From the NCBI GenBank assembly GCA_038213005.1, contig JBBQTU010000056.1:1-19138 (forward strand): DNA of 19,138 nucleotides, in the 5' to 3' direction. The notes beneath the pieces are model-generated. The model was not told the origin of the DNA. It ran no database searches and saw nothing but the letters and a program-made list of their open reading frames with translations. Of the stretch, positions 12,969 to 19,138 are shown one piece after another (positions within the stretch are counted from its first letter, which is position 1; each line of letters begins with the position of its first letter). The position numbers were made by a program, and so were the translations under genes. The stretch is from JBBQTU01 sp038213005. Its GTDB lineage: Bacteria; Planctomycetota; Phycisphaerae; Tepidisphaerales; Tepidisphaeraceae.

Positions 12969-14351
12969 ATGCATAAGACTGTCGTCATCAACGCTGTCGG
13001 GCTCACACCGGGCCTGATCGGACCGCAGATGCCATTCCTGGCATCCTTCCTCCGGGGCCGCCGGCGAATGCGGATCCTCAGCGTCGTCCCGGCCGTCACC
13101 TGCTGCGTTCAAGCCACCTATCTCACGGGCAAGTGGCCCGCCGAACACGGCATCGTCGGCAATGGCTGGTACTTCAAGGACCAGTGCGAAGTGAAGTTCT
13201 GGCACCAGAGCAACAAGCTCGTCCTGGCCGACAAGATCTGGGACATCGCCCGCAGAAAGGACCCCACCTTCACCTGCGCCAATATGTTCTGGTGGTACAA
13301 CATGCACTCGTCGGCCGACTTCTCGGTCACGCCCCGCCCGATGTACCCTGCCGACGGGCGCAAGCTCCCCGACGTCTATACCCAGCCGGCCGACCTGCGC
13401 CCCTGGCTCCAGCAGCAGCTTGGCCAGTTTCCCCTCTTTCGCTTCTGGGGACCGGCCACGAACGTCTCGGCCACCCAGTGGATCGCCGACGCGTCCATCC
13501 TGGTGGACCAGGAGCACAACCCGACGCTCACGCTGATCTACCTGCCGCACCTGGACTACTGCCTGCAGAAGCGCGGCCCAAACCTCTCCGCAGTCGCCCG
13601 CGACCTGCGGGAACTGGATGACGTCTGCCGCAAACTGGTCGAGCACTATGAAAAGGCAGGCGCCAGCGTCGTCATCCTCTCGGAGTACGGCATAACCGCT
13701 GTGAGCCGGCCGGTGCATCTGAATCGCAGACTTCGCGAAGCCGGCCTGATCGCCGTGCGGGACGAACTGGGCCGCGAACTGCTCGACCCTGGCGCCAGCG
13801 TTGCTTTCGCCGTCGCCGACCATCAGGTCGCCCATGTGTACGTGAACGACAAGTCCCGCCTCGCCGAGGTGCGGAAGATCATCGAAGCCACCGAAGGCGT
13901 CGCCCGCGTGCTCGATGAAGCGGGCAAACGCGAGTACCACCTCGACCACGACCGCGCCGGCGACCTGGTCGCCCTGGCCGCGCCCGATGCGTGGTTCACC
14001 TACTACTACTGGCTGGACGACACCCGCGCCCCCGACTTCGCCCGCGCCGTCGACATCCACCGCAAACCCGGCTACGACCCGGCCGAGCTGTTCATCGACC
14101 CGGCCATCGCCATCCCCTCCTTGAGGATCGGCTGGACCCTGGTGAAAAAGAAGCTCGGCTTCCGCACCCTGATGCAGCTCATCCCGCTTTCCGGCGACCA
14201 GGTGAAGGGCTCGCACGGCCTGGAGGCAACCGATTCGGCCCATGCGCCGATGCTGATGTCCAGCCGCCCGGACCTGCTGCCCGCGACCGAAGGACTGTCG
14301 CCCACGGATGTCTGTGGCGTGCTGCTGCGGCATCTTGAGGAGAAGCCGTGA
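12969..14351 (+). CDS. Alkaline phosphatase superfamily protein, EboF-like
   Basis: A 460-residue nucleotide pyrophosphatase/phosphodiesterase-fold protein. The sequence pattern (VVINAVGLTPGLIG; VPAVTCCVQATYLTGKWP; AEHGIVGNGWYF; VKFWHQSNKL; NMFWWYNM; SVTPRPMYPADGRK; IYLPHLDYCLQKRGP; SEYGITAVSRPVHLNR; GSHGLEATDSAHAP) resembles EboF, the phosphatase-like member of the eustigmatophyte/bacterial ebo cluster associated with export of secondary metabolites. The assignment is from memory. The candidate nucleophile is the Thr of AVTCC. The usual first-ligand Asp (DGxRP) is replaced (VGLTP), and the SDHG ligand pair is replaced by SEYG, so metal binding may differ from typical NPP enzymes. Its stop overlaps the start of the truncated MFS gene by 4 nt (GTGA). 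Confidence 0.8.
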   Translation: MHKTVVINAVGLTPGLIGPQMPFLASFLRGRRRMRILSVVPAVTCCVQATYLTGKWPAEHGIVGNGWYFKDQCEVKFWHQSNKLVLADKIWDIARRKDPTFTCANMFWWYNMHSSADFSVTPRPMYPADGRKLPDVYTQPADLRPWLQQQLGQFPLFRFWGPATNVSATQWIADASILVDQEHNPTLTLIYLPHLDYCLQKRGPNLSAVARDLRELDDVCRKLVEHYEKAGASVVILSEYGITAVSRPVHLNRRLREAGLIAVRDELGRELLDPGASVAFAVADHQVAHVYVNDKSRLAEVRKIIEATEGVARVLDEAGKREYHLDHDRAGDLVALAAPDAWFTYYYWLDDTRAPDFARAVDIHRKPGYDPAELFIDPAIAIPSLRIGWTLVKKKLGFRTLMQLIPLSGDQVKGSHGLEATDSAHAPMLMSSRPDLLPATEGLSPTDVCGVLLRHLEEKP

Positions 14352-14490
14352 CCGGACACGACCGTAGAAACGCATTGCTCAACATCATCGGCGAGTCCGT
14401 CTGGGGCCTGCAGTCGAACGTGATCATGTCGGCGACCGTGCTGACCGTCCTGCTGCGCCACTTCGGCGCCCAGGCACGCATGATTGGGGT
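14348..14490 (+). pseudogene. MFS transporter, truncated after about 47 codons
   Basis: GTG at 14348 overlaps the upstream stop (GTGA), a typical coupled start. The frame reads MTGHDRRNALLNIIGESVWG, then LQSNVIMSATVLTVLLRHFG, then AQARMIG. This is the N-terminal cytoplasmic leader and first transmembrane helix of a major facilitator superfamily protein. After MIG (about 14489) similarity ends abruptly: the frame runs 18 nonsense codons antisense to the neighbouring TIM-barrel gene and stops near 14548. At least 350 codons of a normal MFS protein are missing. The break is within a few bases of the stop codon of the convergent gene at 14493, consistent with a deletion, inversion or assembly junction. 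Confidence 0.7.
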
Positions 14491-14492
14491 CT

Positions 14493-15326
14493 CTAGTGTT
14501 TCTTCAGATACGCCATGGCCTGATGGGCGACTTCGCCGGCGGTGCTGACGTACGGATACAACTCGACGGTGACCCAGCCGTGATAGGGGGAGTTCCTGAT
14601 CGTCTTGAGGATGGCGGCGATATCCATGTCGCCCTTGCCCAGGGGCAGGTGCTGGTGGACGTGGTTCTTGCCGATGTCCTCCAGGTGGATGTGGGCGATC
14701 TCCCCCGGCATGGTGCGGAGCACCTCGGCCGGGTCATCGCCGACGCAGTAGAGGTGGCCCAGGTCGCAGTTCATCTTCAGTAGCGGCTCGTCGGCGAAGA
14801 ACTGCTGTTTGAACGCGAGGTATTCGGCCGACGTCTGGAGGAACAGGCCGGGCTCGGGCTCGATGGCGAGTGTGACCTTTCGCTGGCGCGCCTTGGGCAG
14901 GACGGCGGCAAGGCCTTCAGCGAAGCGCTGGCCGGCCTGCTCGCGAGACAAGCCTGTCCCAATCAACGGCCCGCCGGGCTGGAGGCTGACGCTGGGTGCG
15001 CCGATGTCGGCGGCGAGGTCTACGGCGCCCAGCGTGTGGTCGATACGGCGCTGGCGCTGCGCCGGGTCGGCTTCGAGCCAGGTCGGGTGGTAGGTATCGC
15101 CAGCGGCGAAGAGCGTAAAGGCGTTGACGTTGCTGGCGCGCAGACGCAGTCGCCTGAACTGCTGGCACAGCGCCTGACGCTCGGCCGGGCCGAACTGCGG
15201 CGGATACGCATGCGGCAGATCGGCCATGATCTCCACGCCGCGGTAGCCGGCGCCGGCGATGGCCTCGACCGCCTCAGTGAGGGTCGTCTTCTTGAAGGCG
15301 TTACTTGAGAAGGCCAGTTTCAGCAT
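14493..15326 (-). CDS. Sugar phosphate isomerase/epimerase-like TIM barrel
   Basis: A 277-residue xylose isomerase-like TIM barrel (AP endonuclease 2 superfamily). Candidate metal ligands at the ends of strands are Glu in LAIEPEPG, Asp in MNCDLGHLY, His in IAHIHLED and Glu in VTVELYPY, the normal E-D-H-E set, so it is probably an active metal-dependent isomerase or epimerase. The N-terminus MLKLAFSSNAF and GYRGVEIMADLPHAYPP begin the barrel, and GHVGxH-type features are replaced by KNHVHQHLPLGKGDMD. Substrate unknown. TIM barrels of this type often accompany EboF-like phosphatases, but here the two genes are convergent. The ATG at 15326 has no obvious Shine-Dalgarno. It probably follows the small gene at 15381-15626 in one transcript. 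Confidence 0.88.
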   Translation of the reverse strand: MLKLAFSSNAFKKTTLTEAVEAIAGAGYRGVEIMADLPHAYPPQFGPAERQALCQQFRRLRLRASNVNAFTLFAAGDTYHPTWLEADPAQRQRRIDHTLGAVDLAADIGAPSVSLQPGGPLIGTGLSREQAGQRFAEGLAAVLPKARQRKVTLAIEPEPGLFLQTSAEYLAFKQQFFADEPLLKMNCDLGHLYCVGDDPAEVLRTMPGEIAHIHLEDIGKNHVHQHLPLGKGDMDIAAILKTIRNSPYHGWVTVELYPYVSTAGEVAHQAMAYLKKH

Positions 15327-15380
15327 GAGAGGACTATTTTTCAGGTGGCATGGATCACTTGGTGACGACGTCGCTGGAGT

Positions 15381-15626
15381 TCACAGCACGATCTCCGAAA
15401 GGAGGGACTCTGTCTTCTTCGCCAGAACCAGGCGTTTCCGGAGGATATCAAGTGCGTCGGCGTCACTGATGCCAGGGTTCTGCCAACGAATACCGGACAT
15501 CGTCACGGCGCAAGCCATATCGAAGAGCTCGCCGCCGTCCAACAGCTTCTGCTCCATGGACTGATGCCGGGCACGCTCGATGTTCTCCAGCCAGAATGGA
15601 TCGCGAATCGGGTCCATATAGGTCAT
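15381..15626 (-). CDS. Small conserved protein, antitoxin-like orphan
   Basis: An 81-residue protein (MTYMDPIRDPFWLENIERAR; MEQKLLDGGELFDMACA; MSGIRWQNPGISDADALDIL; RKRLVLAKKTES). The layout, with an 'xxEKLLxGxxLFD' segment followed by 'GIRxxxPGxxxxxxxxILRxRL', resembles small proteins often encoded next to AbiEii-type or other nucleotidyltransferase genes. No such partner is present here. I chose the ATG at 15626 because GGAGG (complement of 15631-15635) lies 4 nt upstream; 15653 would be an alternative. It sits 41 nt after fumarase and 54 nt before the TIM-barrel gene on the same strand, suggesting cotranscription. Function unknown. Confidence 0.65.
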   Translation of the reverse strand: MTYMDPIRDPFWLENIERARHQSMEQKLLDGGELFDMACAVTMSGIRWQNPGISDADALDILRKRLVLAKKTESLLSEIVL

Positions 15627-15667
15627 TCTACCTCCCGTAGCTGCGGGAATCACTGGCCGGCTCCGAC

Positions 15668-17299
15668 TCAGTGCCCGCTCGGTCGACCCTTCTCTTCGAA
15701 TTCGGCGAAGAAATCGTTGCCTTTGTCGTCGACGATGATGAAGGCGGGGAAGTCGACGACTTCGATTTTGCGGATGGCTTCCATGCCGAGTTCTTCGAAG
15801 TCGACGAGATCGACTTTCTTGATGTTGTTCTGGGCGAGGATTGCGGCCGGGCCGCCGATGGAGCCGAGGTAGAAGCCTGCGTGTTTGTGGCAGGCGTCGG
15901 TGACCTGCTTTGAGCGGTTGCCCTTGGCGATCATGACCAGGCTTGCGCCGAGGCTTTGGAAGAGGTCGACGAAGCTATCCATGCGGCCGGCGGTGGTGGG
16001 GCCGAAGGAGCCCGAGGCCATGCCTGCGGGGGTCTTGGCGGGGCCGGCGTAGTAGATGGGGTACTGTTTGAAGTAGTCGGGCATGGGCTTGCCTTCATCC
16101 AGGAGCTTCTTGATGCGGGCGTGGGCGGCGTCGCGGGCGACGATGAGGCTGCCGGTGATCTCCAGACGCGTCTTGACGGGGAAGCGGCTGAGGATCTGTC
16201 GGACCTTGTCCATGCCGACGGAGAGGTCGATCTTCACGGGCGGGGCCATCTTTGGCGCCTCGGCCGGGAGGTATTTCTCGGGGTGGAACTCGAGCTGTTC
16301 GATGAAGATGCCGTCCCTGGTGATCTTGCCCTTGATGTTGCGGTCGGCGGAGCAGGAGACGCCCATGCCGATGGGGCAACTGGCGGCGTGGCGGGGGAGG
16401 CGGATGACGCGGACGTCGTGGGCGATGTATTTGCCGCCGAACTGGGCGCCGATGCCGCAGCGGAAGCTGGCATCGAGGATATTCTTCTCCATTTCGAGAT
16501 CGCGGAAGGCCCGGCCGGCGGGGGAGCCGGTGGTGGGCAGGTCGTCGAGGTATTTGGCGGAAGCGAGCTTGACGGTCTTGAGGTTCATCTCGGCGCTGGT
16601 GCCTCCGACGACGATTGCGACGTGGTAGGGCGGGCATGCGGCGGTGCCGAAGTCCTTGAGGCGCATGCCGAGGTAACGGACGAGAGATTGCTCGTTGAGA
16701 ATGGCCGGGGTTTCCTGGAAGAGGTAGGTCTTATTGGCGCTGCCGCCGCCTTTGGTGAGGAAGAGGAAGTCATACGCGTCACCGTTATCGGCGAGGATGT
16801 CGATCTGGGCGGGAAGGTTGTTGCCGGTGTTCTTCTCCTTGAACATCTCCAGCGGGGCGATCTGAGAGTAGCGGAGATTCCGCTGCTGATACGTTTCGTA
16901 GATTCCCTGGCTGAGGGCGGCGACATCGTCGCAGTCGGTGAGGACGTACTGGCCTTTGTGGGCGACGCAGACGGCGGTGCCGGTGTCCTGGCAGGAGGGC
17001 AGCTCACCGGCGGCGGCGACGACGGCGTTTTGGAGGTGGGTGTAGATGACGAAGCGGTCGTTGTCGGAGGCCTCGGGGTCGGCGAGCTCGGTGGCGAGCT
17101 GCTGAAGATGGTCGGGGCGGAGGTAGAAGGATACGTCGGCCATGGCTTGGCGGGCGAGGGTGGTCAGGGCCTGGGGCTCGACCTTGAGGTATTTCCGGCC
17201 GGCGAGTTCGACGACGCTGACGCCGGCGGTGCCGAGATGGCGGTAGGGGGTCTTGTCGTGGTGGGGGTGCTGGAATATCGGTTCGTAGGTGTAGGGCAT
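15668..17299 (-). CDS. fumA: Class I fumarate hydratase
   Basis: Iron-sulfur fumarase converting fumarate and malate in the TCA cycle; cytoplasmic. With the ATG at 17299 it has 543 residues, close to E. coli FumA (548). The three cysteines that hold the 4Fe-4S cluster are visible: Cys103 in ELPSCQDTGTA, Cys222 in GTAACPPYH and Cys316 in GVSCSADRNIKGK, each two positions earlier than in E. coli. The N-terminal hydratase domain includes KGGGSANKTYLF; the C-terminal swivelling domain includes GSFGPTTAGRMDSFVDLFQS and FYLGSIGGPAAILAQ. Upstream in-frame codons (to 17434) do not resemble the family and are excluded. No class II fumarase is seen. It heads a run of three minus-strand genes. Confidence 0.95.
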   Translation of the reverse strand: MPYTYEPIFQHPHHDKTPYRHLGTAGVSVVELAGRKYLKVEPQALTTLARQAMADVSFYLRPDHLQQLATELADPEASDNDRFVIYTHLQNAVVAAAGELPSCQDTGTAVCVAHKGQYVLTDCDDVAALSQGIYETYQQRNLRYSQIAPLEMFKEKNTGNNLPAQIDILADNGDAYDFLFLTKGGGSANKTYLFQETPAILNEQSLVRYLGMRLKDFGTAACPPYHVAIVVGGTSAEMNLKTVKLASAKYLDDLPTTGSPAGRAFRDLEMEKNILDASFRCGIGAQFGGKYIAHDVRVIRLPRHAASCPIGMGVSCSADRNIKGKITRDGIFIEQLEFHPEKYLPAEAPKMAPPVKIDLSVGMDKVRQILSRFPVKTRLEITGSLIVARDAAHARIKKLLDEGKPMPDYFKQYPIYYAGPAKTPAGMASGSFGPTTAGRMDSFVDLFQSLGASLVMIAKGNRSKQVTDACHKHAGFYLGSIGGPAAILAQNNIKKVDLVDFEELGMEAIRKIEVVDFPAFIIVDDKGNDFFAEFEEKGRPSGH

Positions 17300-17656
17300 T
17301 GCGGTCTCGCTTTCTGGCTGTGGGTTGCCGAACTTAAAGATGCAGAGGGTATCGAAAATCGCGAGGCGAGGCGAGGGGCGGGGGAAGCGAGAGCATAAAG
17401 CGTAGAATGTCGAACGTAACCAAGAACGTGACACGTGACACGTAGAGCGTGCCTGGAGAATGCCAAGAGGCGGGCGATCGGCCCCGTCGCGTCCTGGTGA
17501 GTCCCGATTTCCCCAAGACGCGCACGTTTTCAGAGGAGGGGGTGGGGGTGGCGCGGGGCCTTGTGAGATAAGGAGTTACGTGCCGGTTGGGGGGGTCAGA
17601 TGATCAAGTTTCGGCGGAAGGCACTGAGGCACCCGCCGCGCCACGGCGGGCAGTCA
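17300..17656. other. Non-coding region upstream of fumarase
   Basis: About 360 nt with no gene I can support. It holds the presumed fumarase promoter region, although no clear -35/-10 pair is evident on the minus strand. A short direct repeat GTGACAC-GTGACAC lies around 17429-17442, and G-rich tracts occur around 17535-17560 and 17586-17595. Confidence 0.5.
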
Positions 17657-17736
17657 GCGGCGGGTAAACTGCGGCACGGAGGAGCGGCGTAGCGACGTGG
17701 CGCGGCGGATAAACTGCGCGACGAAGAGGAGACGCG
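17657..17736 (+). repeat. Imperfect tandem duplication
   Basis: Two related units, GCGGCGGGTAAACTGCG (from 17657) and GCGGCGGATAAACTGCG (from 17702), are each followed by a similar CACGGAGGAGCGGCG or GACGAAGAGGAGACGCG segment. They are about 33-35 nt long, with starts 45 nt apart. No coding function is seen. Confidence 0.6.
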
Positions 17737-17854
17737 AGTGTCTCATTCTGTCTCACCGGCCCGGGCGACGCGCTGGACAGGGGGGGATTCACTTGTCAAA
17801 GAATCGGCCGGGCCTCAACGCCAAGTCGGGAGGCGGCTGAAAAAGCATCGCCTC

Positions 17855-17989
17855 TATAATACGGGGGGATGTTGCGTTTTTATCGCGTTAAAAACGCAAC
17901 ACGGACGGGATGTGGATCGGTCCAAGTCGTTAATTTGCCGGTGGTTAGGAGATTTGGCGGCGAATCCGAATAATTCTACGCGGATTTTT
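17855..17989 (+). promoter_or_regulatory. Candidate small transcription unit: TATAAT box plus hairpins
   Basis: TATAAT at 17855-17860 is a perfect -10 box without a good -35. A start site expected near 17868 would fall just before a perfect 12-bp hairpin, GTTGCGTTTTTA (17871-17882) with TAAAAACGCAAC (17889-17900). Further down, AATCCG (17963-17968) pairs with CGGATT (17981-17986), which runs into TTT, a weak terminator-like shape. This could be a short RNA of about 120 nt or part of a dispersed repeat. Confidence 0.3.
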
Positions 17990-18054
17990 CTCGGCAAGAT
18001 TCTGCATAACCTGCGAATCCCGAGTTGGTCTTGGCGGGTCCTTGAAAGGCACCC

Positions 18055-18270
18055 ATGCCGCGGCCGAACAACTGGGCAGGCCGGGTGAATCGCCCCGAGA
18101 ATGCGAAGGAACTATCGGCGCTGCGGTATTACGTTGCCCGCGGCGGGCCATTCGCGGATAATGCTTGCACCGAACAGGCGGCGCGGCGTCTGGGCTTGCA
18201 AAGCACGTTGCGCCCGGTCGGTCGGCCGGCCGAAGAAAGCGAAAGCCCATGCCTGAACAATCGCTTGTGA
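18055..18270 (+). pseudogene. REP-associated tyrosine transposase (RAYT), C-terminal remnant
   Basis: The frame MPRPNNWAGRVNRPENAKEL, SALRYYVARGGPFADNACTE, QAARRLGLQSTLRPVGRP matches, from memory, the conserved C-terminal tail of RAYT (IS200-like, TnpA-REP) proteins: 'PRPxxWxxxVNxPxxxxELxALRxxxxRGxPFGxxxWT' followed by 'RLGLxSTLRPxGRP'. The catalytic HUH and Tyr regions, normally about 120 residues upstream, are absent; an in-frame TGA lies 12 nt before the ATG. The last dozen codons diverge from the family. It is therefore a dead fragment of a single-strand transposase related to those that move REP hairpin elements. Confidence 0.65.
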
Positions 18271-18482
18271 CCCCTTGTCGGCTTGCGGGGAAGAGCAAGA
18301 AAGTTGCATATGGGTGAGGCGTTTTCAACGCGGGAAAAATGCAAACTAACTAACAGGGGGGAAGAACGCTTGGCGCGGCCGAGCCGTAACCGGCGTTCGG
18401 TTCCACCACGACGCAACGACGCAACGACGGGAACGACTTGCCGCCGTCCTTCTCGTTGGCGACGTGCTGGAATGGAGCGGAG
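18271..18482. repeat. Non-coding repeat-rich spacer
   Basis: No gene supported. It contains a nested inverted repeat around 18302-18345 (TTGCA...GCGTT-TTC-AACGC...TGCAA) and a direct 8-bp repeat, ACGACGCA twice plus a degenerate third unit (18408-18431). No hicA-like reading frame is present just ahead of the HicB-like gene. Confidence 0.5.
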
Positions 18483-18746
18483 ATGATTGGGATGAAGCGC
18501 AAAACTCGGGACTTTCATGTTGTCGTTGAACGAGATGAGGATGGCTGTTACATCGCATCCGTTCCAGCCTTGCGCGGATGCCATACTCAGGCGAGATCGC
18601 TTGATTTATTGATGAAACGAATCCGCGAGGCGATTGATCTGTGTTTTGAAGTGGAAGAACCGACGCGAAGGGGAGTTGCCACAAGAAGCACAAAAAGCAC
18701 AAGACAAACAGAGCCGGCGTGTGTGTTGCTCCTCGCTCTGTTTTAA
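18483..18746 (+). CDS. HicB-like antitoxin, orphan with replaced C-terminus
   Basis: Residues about 8-60 (TRDFHVVVERDEDGCYIASV, PALRGCHTQARSLDLLMKRI, REAIDLCFEVEEP) form the partial RNase H-like fold of the HicB/UPF0150 family: a strand, the 'DEDGxYxAxxPxLxGCxTxGxT' pattern and a helix. HicB antitoxins neutralise the HicA mRNA interferase and often repress their own operon. After EEP the sequence (TRRGVATRSTKSTRQTEPAC) is translated from repeat DNA with an inverted repeat, so the true C-terminus, including any DNA-binding domain, appears lost. The start is ATG 18483 or 18492, with GGAG-rich sequence upstream. No hicA is seen within the window, so it is either a solitary antitoxin or decaying. 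Confidence 0.7.
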   Translation: MIGMKRKTRDFHVVVERDEDGCYIASVPALRGCHTQARSLDLLMKRIREAIDLCFEVEEPTRRGVATRSTKSTRQTEPACVLLLALF

Positions 18747-18763
18747 GCTTCCTGTGCTTTTTG
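18691..18763 (+). repeat. Inverted repeat overlapping the 3' end of the HicB-like gene
   Basis: CAAAAAGCACA (18691-18701) pairs with TGTGCTTTTTG (18753-18763), and AAACAGAGC (18706-18714) pairs with GCTCTGTTT (18735-18743), leaving a loop of about 20 nt. It supplies the last codons and the stop of the HicB-like frame. The T-run in the right arm could also terminate transcription. Confidence 0.7.
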
Positions 18764-18860
18764 CGGCCAATCCTGTCTTTCGGCTTGTGGGCGAAGGCTG
18801 GCTTGGCGTCCGTCAAATAGGATCAGCGGCGGAGTGGGTGATCTATTTGATCTGCGTCCT

Positions 18861-18965
18861 CTTTGACTGTCCTTTGACTGTCCTAATACGAGTCAACGAA
18901 CGAACTGTGTCCCGGTTCATTCCCCGGTTCATTCCCCCGGTTCATTCCCATCCCGGTTCATTCCC
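18861..18965 (+). repeat. Short tandem and spaced direct repeats
   Basis: CTTTGACTGTC occurs twice in tandem (18861-18882). Downstream, CGGTTCATTCC occurs four times, starting at 18913, 18925, 18938 and 18954, with uneven spacing of 12, 13 and 16 nt. The flanking stretch from 18747 to the end of the window shows no supported gene. Confidence 0.7.
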
Positions 18966-19030
18966 AAATCGCCCAGTGGTTCTCCCTCCAAATGTGTCCA
19001 GCCCCTTTCGCCAGCGCCGGCACATTTTGC

Positions 19031-19058
19031 TTGCGGAAGGCATTAAGGCCTGTATGAT
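19031..19058 (+). promoter_or_regulatory. Possible promoter of a gene beyond the window
   Basis: TTGCGG (19031-19036) and TATGAT (19053-19058) are 16 nt apart. An ATG at 19108 opens a frame that runs off the end of the window, but only about ten codons are visible and no product can be assigned. Confidence 0.3.
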
Positions 19059-19138
19059 AGAGACAATTCAAATACTCAGAAGCTATATCTGTCTGGTTCC
19101 CGACGATATGCGATCAACTGATTTGGGTTTTGGGTTTT

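Noticed and set aside
12930..14375. Minus-strand frame of 481 codons over the EboF-like gene
   Set aside because: Shadow of a clearly recognisable plus-strand protein.
15956..17398. Plus-strand frame of 480 codons over fumarase
   Set aside because: Antisense shadow rich in Gly, Val, Ala and Asp; fumarase has all three cluster cysteines on the other strand.
17435..18050. tRNA or other structured housekeeping RNA gene
   Set aside because: No T-loop GGTTCGA-type motif or cloverleaf arrangement could be built.
18129..18584. Minus-strand frame of 151 codons
   Set aside because: It is antisense to the RAYT relic and the HicB-like gene, and its composition is repeat-derived.
18861..18965. CRISPR array
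   Set aside because: Units are only 11-13 nt, without unique spacers of normal length and without cas genes.

Overview
The window looks like chromosomal DNA of a GC-rich Planctomycetota bacterium, probably a Phycisphaerae-type lineage. This is inferred from protein character: an MJ0042-type zinc ribbon joined to a DUF4190 segment and a pseudopilin-like tail, a CT398-type coiled-coil/zinc-ribbon protein, an EboF-like phosphatase, planctomycete-style HNH and RAYT relics, and GC-rich spacers full of short hairpin repeats. It carries ordinary housekeeping genes separated by spacers rich in small non-autonomous repeats and gene debris.

Layout. 1-1861 (+): the 3' part of purH (the AICAR transformylase domain) and a PPP-like metallophosphoesterase. 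1874-2005: a short element with terminal inverted repeats (MITE-like). 2005-2808 (-): a von Willebrand A protein with no ATG start. It abuts, head to head, a decayed two-gene cassette (2809-3050, +) resembling a small 'QAKARRLL' protein plus an HNH endonuclease. 3247-4778 (-): dus then queF, two tRNA-modification genes. 4937-5782 (+): a membrane zinc-ribbon/DUF4190/pseudopilin-like fusion. 5937-8338 (+): a near-consensus promoter and an exported HEAT-repeat protein with an embedded receiver-like domain, closed by a strong terminator. 8498-9355 (+): a coiled-coil zinc-ribbon protein. 9447-9628: an element built from four hairpins with long imperfect inverted ends. 9959-10969 (+): asd with its own terminator. 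11062-11241: a second, inverted copy of the MITE, with a half copy of the hairpin element beside it. 11295-12872 (-): a lipoprotein and an acetyl-xylan-esterase-like hydrolase. 12969-14490 (+): the EboF-like alkaline phosphatase superfamily protein, overlapping by 4 nt an MFS transporter gene cut off after about 47 codons. 14493-17299 (-): class I fumarase, a small antitoxin-like protein and a sugar phosphate isomerase-like TIM barrel. 17300-19138: mostly non-coding, with repeats, the C-terminal remnant of a REP-associated tyrosine transposase (RAYT), an orphan HicB-like gene whose 3' end has been replaced by repeat DNA, and tandem motifs.

The most interesting features are the structured repeats. 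In the 9447-9628 element, stem sequences differ between corresponding hairpins while pairing and the CTT/AAG loop are kept, which is a covariation-like pattern. A RAYT relic in the same window suggests a REP/RAYT-like mobilisation system, though a direct link is inference. The other notable items are the inverted pair of roughly 135-bp MITE copies, both sitting between convergent genes, the clean MFS breakpoint, and the receiver-like domain inside an exported HEAT-repeat protein. No complete new defence or biosynthetic system is visible.
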